Origin: Nocardia sp. NBC_00508
Lineage (GTDB): Bacteria > Actinomycetota > Actinomycetes > Mycobacteriales > Mycobacteriaceae
Assembly (NCBI RefSeq): GCF_036346875.1
Contig: NZ_CP107852.1
Location: 5,084,001 to 5,148,000, forward strand
DNA length: 64,000 nucleotides
Direction: 5' to 3'
Shown here: positions 16,838-24,826 of the stretch, piece after piece
How the letters are laid out: every line of letters begins with the position of its first letter
How positions within the stretch are numbered: position 1 is the first letter of the stretch
Position numbers and translations under genes: made by a program
The notes under the pieces: model-generated
What the model was told of the DNA's origin: nothing
What the model saw: the letters and a program-made list of their open reading frames with translations, nothing else
Database searches by the model: none

Positions 16838-18159
16838 TGGGCCACCCATTCAGTAGCCTGCAGGTCTTCAACTCCGATCTGGGTTCGACGGTGCTCCGCA
16901 ACGTCACCAATTGGATTTCCGGTGAAGAGTTGCGGCCCGATGTCGATCCATCCGCTGTGCAGGACAGATACAACCGACAGCGCGACAGCGTGCGCAGTCA
17001 GGCCGCTGGCCTCGGCTTCCAAGGCGAGTTCCGGCCCAGGGAAGTGCTCGATGCGGACGAGTTCGAAAAGCACGACGTAGCCACCTTGCGCCAGAAGGTC
17101 GATCAAATAGGTTTGGCCGCAGTCAATGACCTGATTGCCAGCTGGAACAACATCGCTGACCGCAACAACGCTTCTCTTACCGACTTCACGAACGAAATGG
17201 CGCGCGGAACCGACGAGAGCGTCTGGCGGGGCGCGGCCCGTGACGCGGCGGCGATCGCGGTCCGCGACTACACCGCCCAGGGTGCGCAGGTCACGAATGC
17301 GGCCCGTCTGACCAGCGGCAAGCTGGCCGAATTGCGGACCGGGCTGGAGCCCACCGTGCAGTTGGTCCCGCACGCGCCGGAACATCGCAGCGGCGTGGAC
17401 AACGCCCGGTCCTGGGTGGCGGGGCGTGGCTGGCGCAATGACGATGTCGCCGAGCACAATGCGAAGGCCGAGGCGTTGCGCGTGCTGCGCACCGTCTACG
17501 CGCCGGTCGTGATGGAGTCCGATACCAATGTGCCGGTGATCCCCCGTCCGGTGCCTGTCACGGACCCCGGCGGCCCCAACCCTAGCGGTCCCAACCCCGG
17601 TATCACGAACACCGGCAATGGAAACCCTTCGGGCACACCATCTCCCGGTTCCAATCCTCCCGGCACCAACCCCGCCGACAATCCGGCCACTCCCTCGAGC
17701 ACCCAGTCCACCGACGATTCCGCCGGGACACCGCAGTCGACCAGCACCGATCCGACGTCCACGACACCGGCTTCGACCACACCCGCCTCGACCACTACGC
17801 CCGGCACACCCGGCAGCCCGAATGTCAGCACGCCCGGCAGCCCCGGAAATCCGGGAAGTCCCACCGGTCCCGGGTCGCCGGGAGTCTCGGTGCCGCCCCA
17901 GGGGCGTCCGACTCCGGGCACCACGAACACTCCCGGAGCGAACCCGGCCGCCCGATCGGGAAGCCCGTCCGGCCGCCCCGGCATGGGTGGCATGCCGGGC
18001 GGGATGGCGCCCGGTGCGCGCGGCGGCAAGTCGGATGACGAATCCAGCAAGGGCATTCCGGACTACCTGATCACTCAGGAACACGGCAACGAGCTCACCG
18101 GGCTGGACGACCTGCCCAGGACGGTGCCGCCTGTCATCGGTGACAACCAAACGCCGTAA
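16837..18159 (+). CDS. PPE/WXG100-like type VII secretion substrate with Pro/Gly/Thr-rich tail
   Basis: 440 residues. Residues ~1-225 are helical with a WXG-type turn (ESVWRGAARDAA, W130-R-G132), as in PPE and WXG100 superfamily proteins exported by ESX systems. Residues ~235-410 are a low-complexity Pro/Gly/Ser/Thr region with TPAST and GSPG units. The C-terminus is again ordered (GIPDYLITQEHGNELTG, then DLPRTVPPVIG). There is no Sec or Tat signal. The gene directly follows the chimera (TGATG) and is followed after 11 bp by espG, the chaperone that binds PPE-type substrates in mycobacteria. Export by ESX is therefore a strong inference. No ESX core genes are in the window. Confidence 0.75.
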   Translation: MGHPFSSLQVFNSDLGSTVLRNVTNWISGEELRPDVDPSAVQDRYNRQRDSVRSQAAGLGFQGEFRPREVLDADEFEKHDVATLRQKVDQIGLAAVNDLIASWNNIADRNNASLTDFTNEMARGTDESVWRGAARDAAAIAVRDYTAQGAQVTNAARLTSGKLAELRTGLEPTVQLVPHAPEHRSGVDNARSWVAGRGWRNDDVAEHNAKAEALRVLRTVYAPVVMESDTNVPVIPRPVPVTDPGGPNPSGPNPGITNTGNGNPSGTPSPGSNPPGTNPADNPATPSSTQSTDDSAGTPQSTSTDPTSTTPASTTPASTTTPGTPGSPNVSTPGSPGNPGSPTGPGSPGVSVPPQGRPTPGTTNTPGANPAARSGSPSGRPGMGGMPGGMAPGARGGKSDDESSKGIPDYLITQEHGNELTGLDDLPRTVPPVIGDNQTP

Positions 18160-18170
18160 GGACCTTTCCC

Positions 18171-18944
18171 ATGCCTGAAGTGCGGAGCTGGCGGTTCACC
18201 GCGCTCGAATTCCGGACGCTGTGGGATTCCACCGGCCGGGACGTGCTGCCCTATCCATTGCGGCATCAGTACACGACAGAGTTCCGGTCGGAGAGTCTCC
18301 GGTTGCGGCAGGCGGCTGCGCGGACGTTGCGCCAGAGTATCGACGACGATCTGCTGCGCACGGTAGAAGTGCTGCTGGCGCCGGAGGCGAGGGTGGAACT
18401 GGCTGGGTTCGCCGGCGCACGCCGCGACCGCAAGCTGCGTGCGCACGCCGGGGTGCACTACCAGCACGGCGCGGTCGCGGTGCAGGAGCCCGGTCCCGAT
18501 CACGAAACCGGCGGTGACGTGGTGTTGACGTTGCTGCCCGCCGGCGAGGTCGCGCGGGCGGTGGTCGGCGCGCTCCCCAGCTGCGCCCCGGGGCGAGGCA
18601 AGCAACTACAGGTCTCGGCCGAGGAACTGGGGCGGCCACGACCGCCGGTCCGCGACGCTTGGCGCCCGACGCCACGAGAGGAGTTCGAGCGGTTCTTCAC
18701 CCGCGCGATGACCTTGATCGGCCACGTCGGCGTCTACGCCATGGGCAGCGTCGACAATCGACACATCCATGGCCGCAAGGACTTCCAGGTCAATGACGTC
18801 GAAAATGACGGCCGCTACGTCACTTTCGGTACCGACACGGTGACAATCAAACCCACCACCAATGAACGCATCGCCGCCACCTTGCAACAGATGATCAGCC
18901 GGACCATCACAGAAGTCCGCGACGGCGTCCACCTACCTTATTGA
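18171..18944 (+). CDS. espG: EspG-family ESX secretion chaperone
   Basis: 257 residues, ATG after AAGGA. The N-terminus WRFTALEFRTLWDSTGRDVLPYPL is the usual opening of the EspG family. A central segment is followed by EEFERFFTRAMTLIGHVGVYAMG and VTFGTDTVTIKPTTNERIA. In mycobacteria EspG binds PE-PPE heterodimers in the cytosol and keeps them export-competent for its cognate ESX system. It lies directly downstream of the PPE-like gene and presumably serves that substrate. The assignment to a particular ESX system cannot be made here. Confidence 0.85.
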   Translation: MPEVRSWRFTALEFRTLWDSTGRDVLPYPLRHQYTTEFRSESLRLRQAAARTLRQSIDDDLLRTVEVLLAPEARVELAGFAGARRDRKLRAHAGVHYQHGAVAVQEPGPDHETGGDVVLTLLPAGEVARAVVGALPSCAPGRGKQLQVSAEELGRPRPPVRDAWRPTPREEFERFFTRAMTLIGHVGVYAMGSVDNRHIHGRKDFQVNDVENDGRYVTFGTDTVTIKPTTNERIAATLQQMISRTITEVRDGVHLPY

Positions 18945-19078
18945 CCGGCGCCACGTTCCAGGAATTGGGCGCGTTCGGTCGCTACCGCGTCGCAGGCTCG
19001 GCTTGAAGTCTGCAGTAACGGCGCATGTGAGCAGTGCGAATCTGACTGTTCCGCTGAACCTGAAAGTCCGCTGCGGTT

Positions 19079-19468
19079 CTACTCGGCGAACTTGCACAAC
19101 TGCATCGCCCGGCTCCGCAACGCGCCAAGACTGACTTTGTCGCCGCCGGAACCGGTAGCGCGCAAGGGCTCGACGCTCGGCAAACCCGCCCTTTCAGCCT
19201 GGTCGTTGAGCGCATAGGCATGGCCGTCCGGTGCAATGAACAGGACCTGCTCTCCCGAGCGGCATTCGATAGTGCCGTGGTCGATGGTGAACGGCCACAG
19301 GTAGCCGAGGTTCTCACTGGCCACTACCTGGCTGCTCGAGGTCGGATCCGGCAGGGGCACTGGGCTCGTGTGTGCGGGATTTTTCGGTCCGGAACCGCCC
19401 CCACACGCGGTGACCACGATGGCACCCGCTGCTGCCGCCGCGGCAAACAGGAAGCCTCGAAGCTGCAT
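19079..19468 (-). CDS. Lipoprotein, DUF2511-like
   Basis: Start ATG 19468 (MQLRGFLFAAAAAAGAIVVTAC) gives a lipoprotein signal with lipobox VTAC; the longer frame adds a non-signal leader. The mature part of about 105 residues includes GYLWPFTIDHGTIECR and a second Cys near the end (MQLCKF), the pattern of the DUF2511 family of small periplasmic proteins. The two Cys may pair. It is the last gene of a minus-strand set with the LppA-like lipoprotein and the DUF1023 hydrolase. The function is unknown. Confidence 0.72.
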   Translation of the reverse strand: MQLRGFLFAAAAAAGAIVVTACGGGSGPKNPAHTSPVPLPDPTSSSQVVASENLGYLWPFTIDHGTIECRSGEQVLFIAPDGHAYALNDQAERAGLPSVEPLRATGSGGDKVSLGALRSRAMQLCKFAE

Positions 19469-19540
19469 GATCTCTCCTCCAAACAGAGCGGCAGCTCGTC
19501 TGTCCACTGGGTGGCGCATTCTCATGGAGACCGCCGCCGA

Positions 19541-20113
19541 TCAGTTTCCAGGCTGCTGTCGCAAGTCTTCTTCGCGGTAGCGGCAGCCTGTTGAGCCGCC
19601 GATAAGAGCGGCCTTGTATGTGCCGAGCTTGATCTCGTTGCCGTTGTCAGGGGAGTGCAGTATCACGTCGTGGTCTCCGGGCTTATCGACGCGAACGGTG
19701 AGCGATGTTATTCCGTACTGTGCGGCGATGTCGCGCGCGACAATCAGAACGCTGGGCCACTCGCTGTCGGCAATCGGCACCAGCGAAACGAGGCGGTCGG
19801 TTGACATCGATACCCCGTCGGTCTCCAGGTACGGGGATGGGCATCCGAGCGTGTCCTGTCCGCGATTGACATCGACCCGCCAGTCGAGTTCAGGTGCAAT
19901 GGTTTTCGCGGCATCTGCGATCTGCTGGATAGTCGCGATGAGCTGTCGCTCAGTGGCTTCCACAGACGGCAGCTCCCGCATCTTCGCTTCGGCGCGCGCG
20001 ATCTCGTCCTTGGTCACCGGGTGGTCGGGGTTATCCAAATTGCTTCCACATCCGCTCAGGATCGCCGCGACGACGATCGACGCCAGTATGCGTGCAACTG
20101 CCTTCTTCGCCAT
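19541..20113 (-). CDS. LppA-like lipoprotein
   Basis: 190 residues. The signal is MAKKAVARILASIVVAAI followed by lipobox LSGC. The mature part resembles mycobacterial LppA/LppB proteins: an N-terminal helix with ATERQLIATIQQIADAAKTI, a Cys in DTLGCPSPY, and a C-terminal GGSTGCRYREEDLR. The ATG lies one base after the stop of the DUF1023 hydrolase, so it is the next gene of the same transcript. The cell-envelope location is well supported; the function is not known. Confidence 0.8.
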   Translation of the reverse strand: MAKKAVARILASIVVAAILSGCGSNLDNPDHPVTKDEIARAEAKMRELPSVEATERQLIATIQQIADAAKTIAPELDWRVDVNRGQDTLGCPSPYLETDGVSMSTDRLVSLVPIADSEWPSVLIVARDIAAQYGITSLTVRVDKPGDHDVILHSPDNGNEIKLGTYKAALIGGSTGCRYREEDLRQQPGN

Positions 20114-20114
20114 C

Positions 20115-21806
20115 TCAGCGCACCGCCCGTTCGGGTAATCCGGCGACGATCACGGCCATGTTGTATCCGGCTGTGCGAAGTTCGCCGTTCGCGCTCGGCC
20201 GGGGGTACTCGCTGTGGCCGTTCGAGTCCTCGCGATGGACGCCGTCGCTCGTCGTAGCCTCGGCGACAGAGAGTTGTTCCAGGTTTGTCTTTACGGGATC
20301 GGGGCCGAACATGCCGGTGCCATCGGCCCATGTGATCGGGTCGTCGGGTGCGCGCATCACATAACCACGACCCTGTGGCAGACCGAGATCTGGTTCGTCA
20401 TCGGCGTTGATACCGGGTGAGCCGTAGAAGACAACGTCGTCGACGGGCTGACCAGGGCCAGAATCCTGCAACGCCAGCGCCGTCGTGTAGGACCCGTAGG
20501 AGTGGCCCAAGGCCGTGATATGCGGATCCGGTTTGTTCGAGGCGGCATCCAGACCGTTGAAGAAGTTCGCCAGCCTGGGTGCACCTTCCTTGGCTCGATC
20601 GGCGCTTGCCGCCTCCGGTCCTATTTCCGGTGGGGGTTCATACCCGAGCCAAGCGATCGACGCCACCCGCTCATCAGGACGGCCCGCCCGCCGCAACTGG
20701 TCCATCGCCTCTTCCTGCACGGCTGCGGCCTCGCGGGTCATTCCCCCCAACGACTGCACGGTCGTAGATACGCCAGGCGTGGTGACCGAGACATGGTCCG
20801 CGTTATCAGGGTCACCAACGGCGACCGCGGCCATACCCTTCTCTCCTGATTGCATATCCAGCAATAGCAGGCGGGCGCCTTTGTCCGGGTTGGCCGGGTC
20901 CAGCGGACGGTCCTTCAAGATGCCCTCGATCGCGTCGAGATCCTTCAGCTTCGCCTCGACGCGAGCCAGTTCGGCTTTGTCCTCGCCATACGGATCCGGC
21001 GCGTTCGGATACCTCGACCCATCGGGCGCGTCTTTCAGCTCCTCTCGCAGCTTGTCGCGCTCCTGCGTCAACCGAGTACGTTCGTCGTCGATCCGGTTGA
21101 CGTTCGCTTCGTGGCGGGCCATGGACGGTATGCCGTCCCGGTTGCCGATCCATTCCGGATGCTGCTCGATGACCTCGCGGCGCTGCTGTTCGTCCATCGC
21201 ATCCCACCACTCCTTGTTCTGCTGCGGAGTTCCCTTCTCCGGGGGAGCGGGCGCGGTCAGTCCGCCTTGCGATGCGCCGGTGGTGGATGCGGCAGTGATA
21301 TCCGTGGCGCCCTTGTCGTCGATCTGTCCGTCGGCGGCTTTGTTCAGTACCGCGGCCGCGTCCGCGTTGATGTCGTCGGCTTGGCGCATGACCGCGCGTG
21401 CCGCCTCGATCAGCTCCAGTCGCAATGCCTCCACCGACGCCGCATCCGGCGCATTGGGCTGGTCGGCGATGGTGACGTGTCCGTTGTCCCAGACTTCGAG
21501 ACCGTTCGCGGCGGCCGTCTGGTCGATGGTGGCCAGCGTCGTCTTCAGGTGTTTGACGGCTTCCCTGGTCTGTTTCGTCAGTTCCCGGACCGCGCCGAGC
21601 GCCGCGGCTTCGTCGGTCAGCTGATCAGCGGTGACAGTGAACCTGCGCCGCGCCGCGTCCGCGGCGTCGCCTTGCCAACCCGGGAGCTTGCCGATGTCCG
21701 CGAGCAGGTTGTTGACATCGTCCAGCGTGGTGAGGCGCCGAGACAGCGATGTTTCGAGCGTTTCCAGTGCGAGTTCGTTCCACCAACGGATGTCCGGTAA
21801 CAGCAT
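20115..21806 (-). CDS. DUF1023 alpha/beta hydrolase with helical N-terminal domain
   Basis: Start ATG 21806 (MLLPDIRWWNELALETLETS). The N-terminal ~170 residues are helical with GWQGDAADAARRRF, a WXG-like hairpin common in type VII-linked proteins. A charged linker with coiled-coil potential (about 225-310) follows. The DUF1023 hydrolase domain has the nucleophile elbow in ALGHSYGSYT and a following DDVVFYGSPG strand. There is no classical signal peptide. Family knowledge places such proteins next to WXG100 genes, as here (divergent WXG100-like gene at 21899). Its substrate is unknown; a lipase- or cutinase-like activity is possible. Confidence 0.82.
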   Translation of the reverse strand: MLLPDIRWWNELALETLETSLSRRLTTLDDVNNLLADIGKLPGWQGDAADAARRRFTVTADQLTDEAAALGAVRELTKQTREAVKHLKTTLATIDQTAAANGLEVWDNGHVTIADQPNAPDAASVEALRLELIEAARAVMRQADDINADAAAVLNKAADGQIDDKGATDITAASTTGASQGGLTAPAPPEKGTPQQNKEWWDAMDEQQRREVIEQHPEWIGNRDGIPSMARHEANVNRIDDERTRLTQERDKLREELKDAPDGSRYPNAPDPYGEDKAELARVEAKLKDLDAIEGILKDRPLDPANPDKGARLLLLDMQSGEKGMAAVAVGDPDNADHVSVTTPGVSTTVQSLGGMTREAAAVQEEAMDQLRRAGRPDERVASIAWLGYEPPPEIGPEAASADRAKEGAPRLANFFNGLDAASNKPDPHITALGHSYGSYTTALALQDSGPGQPVDDVVFYGSPGINADDEPDLGLPQGRGYVMRAPDDPITWADGTGMFGPDPVKTNLEQLSVAEATTSDGVHREDSNGHSEYPRPSANGELRTAGYNMAVIVAGLPERAVR

Positions 21807-21898
21807 CGATCTGCGTCCCCCATAGAAATCGCATCGCTTGTGCCGACCGGTATCGTAGCGGGCGATCACGCGTATTCGCTAGACACAGGGGGGCTTTG

Positions 21899-22213
21899 GT
21901 GGCTGATTCCGTATCTGTCGATCCTGAACTGCTTCGCGGTGCGGCCGGTCGGCTCGACGTTCTGTTCAACGACTCCGGCGTAAAGCTTCGGGAGGTCGAT
22001 CAGGCGATCGCCGACAGCCGCGACGGATGGAAGGAAGCGGCGGCGAGCGCGTTCGGGCGGTTCACCACCTATCTGGAAGGCCGCCGGAACCTGTTGCAAC
22101 AGAACCTCGCCGAGCTTTCCGAATCGCTGACCACAGCGGCCAACAACCTCCAGTCGCAGGACCAATCGAGAAGTACCCAGCTGACGTCGCAATCGTCCAG
22201 CCTCGACCTCTGA
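21899..22213 (+). CDS. WXG100-like ESX protein, 104 aa
   Basis: GTG start at 21899 (VADSVSVDPELLRGAAGRLD) after a run of G that can serve as the ribosome-binding site; TTG 21896 is possible. The protein is about 104 residues, two long helices broken by DGWKEAAASAF (a W-x-x variant of the WXG turn), and ends with a Gln/Ser-rich tail. Size and layout fit EsxA/EsxB-type proteins. The 92-bp gap to the divergent DUF1023 hydrolase probably holds a bidirectional promoter. Confidence 0.78.
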   Translation: MADSVSVDPELLRGAAGRLDVLFNDSGVKLREVDQAIADSRDGWKEAAASAFGRFTTYLEGRRNLLQQNLAELSESLTTAANNLQSQDQSRSTQLTSQSSSLDL

Positions 22214-22230
22214 GTGGGCGGTACGACAAA

Positions 22231-22316
22231 ACCGAACGTCCGCCCTCGTCCCGGTGCAGGCCGGGACCCGTTGCCGGACCCGGGCTTTCACCCGGGCGAT
22301 GGGGCGGACGTTCGGT
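22231..22316. terminator. Nested inverted repeat, likely bidirectional terminator
   Basis: A perfect 15-bp closing stem (22231-22245 with 22302-22316, core GAACGTCCGCCC / GGGCGGACGTTC) encloses two smaller hairpins: GTCCCGG...CCGGGAC at 22248-22267, and CCCGGG...CCCGGG at 22279-22296. It sits 18 bp after the WXG100-like stop and before the narK terminator, between convergent genes. A terminator is the simplest reading, but the three-stem architecture is unusual. Confidence 0.6.
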
Positions 22317-22367
22317 CTCGCACGGTGGGCGCGCGGTCGCCGGAGGGGAACGGCGGCCGTCGCGCCC

Positions 22368-22397
22368 GTGTCCCGCGGGGTCCGGACCGCGGGACAC
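22368..22397 (-). terminator. Terminator hairpin after narK
   Basis: Perfect 11-bp stem GTGTCCCGCGG / CCGCGGGACAC with an 8-nt loop, starting 11 bp beyond the narK stop on the minus strand. There is no clear U-tract, as is common in high-GC actinomycetes. Confidence 0.6.
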
Positions 22398-22407
22398 GCT
22401 GTGGCGG

Positions 22408-23889
22408 TTACACGTTCGCGTAGGACAGCGAGGGGACGCGCTGGATGGCGAACGAGGACCGCAGGTAGAACCACCAGGTGACGCCCGCCATGACCAGGAA
22501 GGTCGCGGCGTAGGCCCAGAAGGCGGGGGCCATGGTGCCGAAGTTGATGTTCGACAGACGCAGCGCCTGCTGGAGCAGGTAGCCGCCGGAGGCGCCGATC
22601 GCGCCGATGACGCCGATGGCCGCACCGGCCTGGCGCCTGGCCGAGGCCACCGATTCGGTGATGTCCAGGCCGTGCTCGGCGGCGTACTTCTTGGCTTGCG
22701 CGCTGAAGATCATCGGGATCATCCGGTAGGTGGAGCCGTTGCCGATGCCGGTGAGCACGAACAGAATCAGGAACGCGGTCAGGTACAGCGGGAAGCTCTT
22801 CAGCTCCAGCGCGATCATGATGAGCGCGACCGCGACCGACATGCCGCCGAACACGAACGCGGTGATCTTGGCGCCGCCGATCTTGTCGGAGACCCAGCCG
22901 CCGAACGGACGGCTGAACGAGCCGACCAGCGCGCCGAGGAAGGCGAGGTTACCGAGCGTGGTGATCCAGCCGATCTTGGCCAGGTCCGGGAAGTTGGCCT
23001 TGATCAGGGTGGGGAAGGCGAAGGAGAACCCGATGAACGAGCCGAAGGTGCCGATGTAGAGGAACGACATCACCCAGGTGTGCCTGCTGGTGAGGGCCAG
23101 CTTGTAGGACTTGCCGTCGGATTTCGCGGTGCTGATGCTGTCCATGTAGCGCAGCGCGCCGAACGTGGCGACCAGGATGAACGGTATCCAGACCAGCACC
23201 GACAGGGTGATGCCGAACCGGTAGCCGGCGGGATCCTTCGCCAGGATGTGGGTGCCGAGGGTGATCAGCAGCGGCAGGACGAGCTGAGTCTGCGCGACGC
23301 CGAGGTTGCCGCCCGCCGCGTTGATGCCAAGGGCCGCACCTTTCTTCCCTTCGGGGAAGAAGAACGAGATGTTCGCCATCGACGAGGAGAAGTTGCCGCC
23401 GCCGACGCCGGCCAGCGCGGCCAGCAGCAGGAAGACCCACATGGGCGTGCCGGGCTGGTTGACGAAGTACGCCAGGCCGAGCGTCGGGAACAAGAGCATG
23501 GCCGCGCTGAACGCGGTGAACGCTCGTCCGCCGAATTTGGGGATGGCGAAGGTGTACGGAATGCGCAGCGCGGCGCCGACCAGGGTGGGGGTCGAGGTCA
23601 GCAGCAGCGCGTTGCTCACCGCGGTGGGGTTGCCCTTGCCGAGGCCGGCGAGGAAGTCGAAGCCCGCGGCGCCCATGCTGGTCACCACGGTGCCCCAGAT
23701 CACCCAGACGCTGAAACCGAGATTCTCGGCGAACACGGAGAAGATCAGATTCTTACGCGCGGTCTTCGCACCGCCGGATTCCCAGAATTTCGCATTGTCC
23801 GGGTCCCAGTGGTCGATCCAGCGTCCGCGTTTCTTGTGTTCGAAAGTCGTTGGCTGCGACTGCTGGCCGGGGGCTGCTACGGCGGTCAT
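22408..23889 (-). CDS. narK: Nitrate/nitrite transporter NarK, first copy
   Basis: Start ATG 23889 (MTAVAAPGQQSQPTTFEHKK) with GAGAGGAAG upstream; 493 residues, the usual length for actinobacterial NarK. Twelve hydrophobic helices are visible. Both nitrate-signature regions are present: GVGGGNFSSSMANISFFFPE in helix 5 and GIGNGSTYRMIPMIF in helix 11. The protein moves nitrate in or nitrite out across the membrane. It is transcribed away from the GntR gene; a candidate GlnR box lies about 170 bp upstream. It differs enough from the second copy (26361) that the two are not a recent duplication. Confidence 0.94.
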   Translation of the reverse strand: MTAVAAPGQQSQPTTFEHKKRGRWIDHWDPDNAKFWESGGAKTARKNLIFSVFAENLGFSVWVIWGTVVTSMGAAGFDFLAGLGKGNPTAVSNALLLTSTPTLVGAALRIPYTFAIPKFGGRAFTAFSAAMLLFPTLGLAYFVNQPGTPMWVFLLLAALAGVGGGNFSSSMANISFFFPEGKKGAALGINAAGGNLGVAQTQLVLPLLITLGTHILAKDPAGYRFGITLSVLVWIPFILVATFGALRYMDSISTAKSDGKSYKLALTSRHTWVMSFLYIGTFGSFIGFSFAFPTLIKANFPDLAKIGWITTLGNLAFLGALVGSFSRPFGGWVSDKIGGAKITAFVFGGMSVAVALIMIALELKSFPLYLTAFLILFVLTGIGNGSTYRMIPMIFSAQAKKYAAEHGLDITESVASARRQAGAAIGVIGAIGASGGYLLQQALRLSNINFGTMAPAFWAYAATFLVMAGVTWWFYLRSSFAIQRVPSLSYANV

Positions 23890-24057
23890 CGGCTTCCTCT
23901 CGATTCGGCTCGACCGGCCCTCATCGCGGCGCATTGCCGCCGGCGGCTGTCGAGTGCCTAGCTACGGTCGAGACAAAGGTAGGGGCCGCTTGTTGCGTGC
24001 CCGTGGCTTTCGATGACGTTCCCGGCAATTCCGACTCACACTGGCCGGATACCGATG

Positions 24058-24073
24058 GTGACCACTTGGTTAC
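24058..24073. promoter_or_regulatory. Candidate GlnR box upstream of narK
   Basis: GTGAC-n6-GTTAC, matching the tandem GTnAC half-site pattern of the actinobacterial nitrogen regulator GlnR, about 170 bp upstream of the first narK on its coding strand. This is a single-site match and needs binding evidence. Confidence 0.45.
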
Positions 24074-24089
24074 CTCGCCGCTCTTGCGT

Positions 24090-24791
24090 TTATCGCGCGT
24101 CCGGATATTCGGCGATGAGGGAATCGAGGAAGCACCGCGTCGCCGAGGCGGCCCGTTCGGGATCGCCGTCGATCACCGCGTGCACCAACGCCGCGTGCTC
24201 CTCGGGATAGGAGTCGTCGGACTTCGCGGTCCGTGCGCGGATGACCTGTTCGATGATAGGCAGCAGCGAGTCGTAGAACTCGAGGTATACCGCGTTGTGG
24301 CTCGCGACGACGATCGCGCGGTGCAGTTGCACGTCCGCCTCGATCGCGGCGGCCTGGTCTTCGTCCCATTCCTTGTCGCGTTCGGCGAGCAGACGCAGCA
24401 GGTTCGCGATGTCGGTGTCGTCGCGGCGGCGGGCCGCCAGTGCGGCGGCGGTGGTGTCCAGCGCGAGGCGCAGCTCCAGCACGTCGCGTTCCTCGGCGTC
24501 GGCGAAATACTTTCCCAAGGTGCCGCCGAGGTCGGAAGCCGCGATCACATAGGTGCCCGAGCCCTGCCTACGCTCCAGCATGCCCGCGTGCACCAGGGCC
24601 TGGACGGCCTCGCGCACGGTATTCCGGCCGGTGCCGGTGAGCTCGGTGAGCTCCGGCTCGGTGGGGATGCGTGAGCCGATCGGCCAACGGCCGGAACGAA
24701 TTTCGGCACGCAGCTGCTCGGTGACCTGGGCGATGAGGCTGGTGCGCCGGACGGGTTGCACCTCGATAGAGTACCGCCCATCACAAATCAT
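24090..24791 (-). CDS. GntR-family regulator, FadR/FCD type
   Basis: 233 residues. The N-terminal winged helix is typical: SLIAQVTEQLRAEIRSGRWP, then TEPELTELTGTGRNTVREAV, then GMLERRQGSGTYV. The C-terminal all-helical FCD ligand domain follows (about 85-230), with DVQLHRAIVVASHN and HAALVHAVIDGD carrying His residues likely to coordinate a metal or ligand. It is divergent from the CynX-type transporter with only 35 bp between the two starts, so it probably controls that transporter and itself. The ligand is unknown. Confidence 0.9.
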   Translation of the reverse strand: MICDGRYSIEVQPVRRTSLIAQVTEQLRAEIRSGRWPIGSRIPTEPELTELTGTGRNTVREAVQALVHAGMLERRQGSGTYVIAASDLGGTLGKYFADAEERDVLELRLALDTTAAALAARRRDDTDIANLLRLLAERDKEWDEDQAAAIEADVQLHRAIVVASHNAVYLEFYDSLLPIIEQVIRARTAKSDDSYPEEHAALVHAVIDGDPERAASATRCFLDSLIAEYPDAR

Positions 24792-24826
24792 TGCCGCTCA
24801 TCATCCGGTCATCCTATGATTTCTCG
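24792..24826. promoter_or_regulatory. Short divergent promoter of GntR gene and CynX-type transporter
   Basis: Only 35 bp separate the two start codons. An ATCAT...ATGAT inverted pair spans about 24797-24817, a plausible operator position for the GntR protein. The transporter may be nearly leaderless. Confidence 0.4.

Noticed and set aside
22027..23961. 644-codon plus-strand frame antisense to narK
   Set aside because: Asp/Arg/Gly-rich composition typical of a high-GC antisense frame; narK on the other strand is unambiguous.
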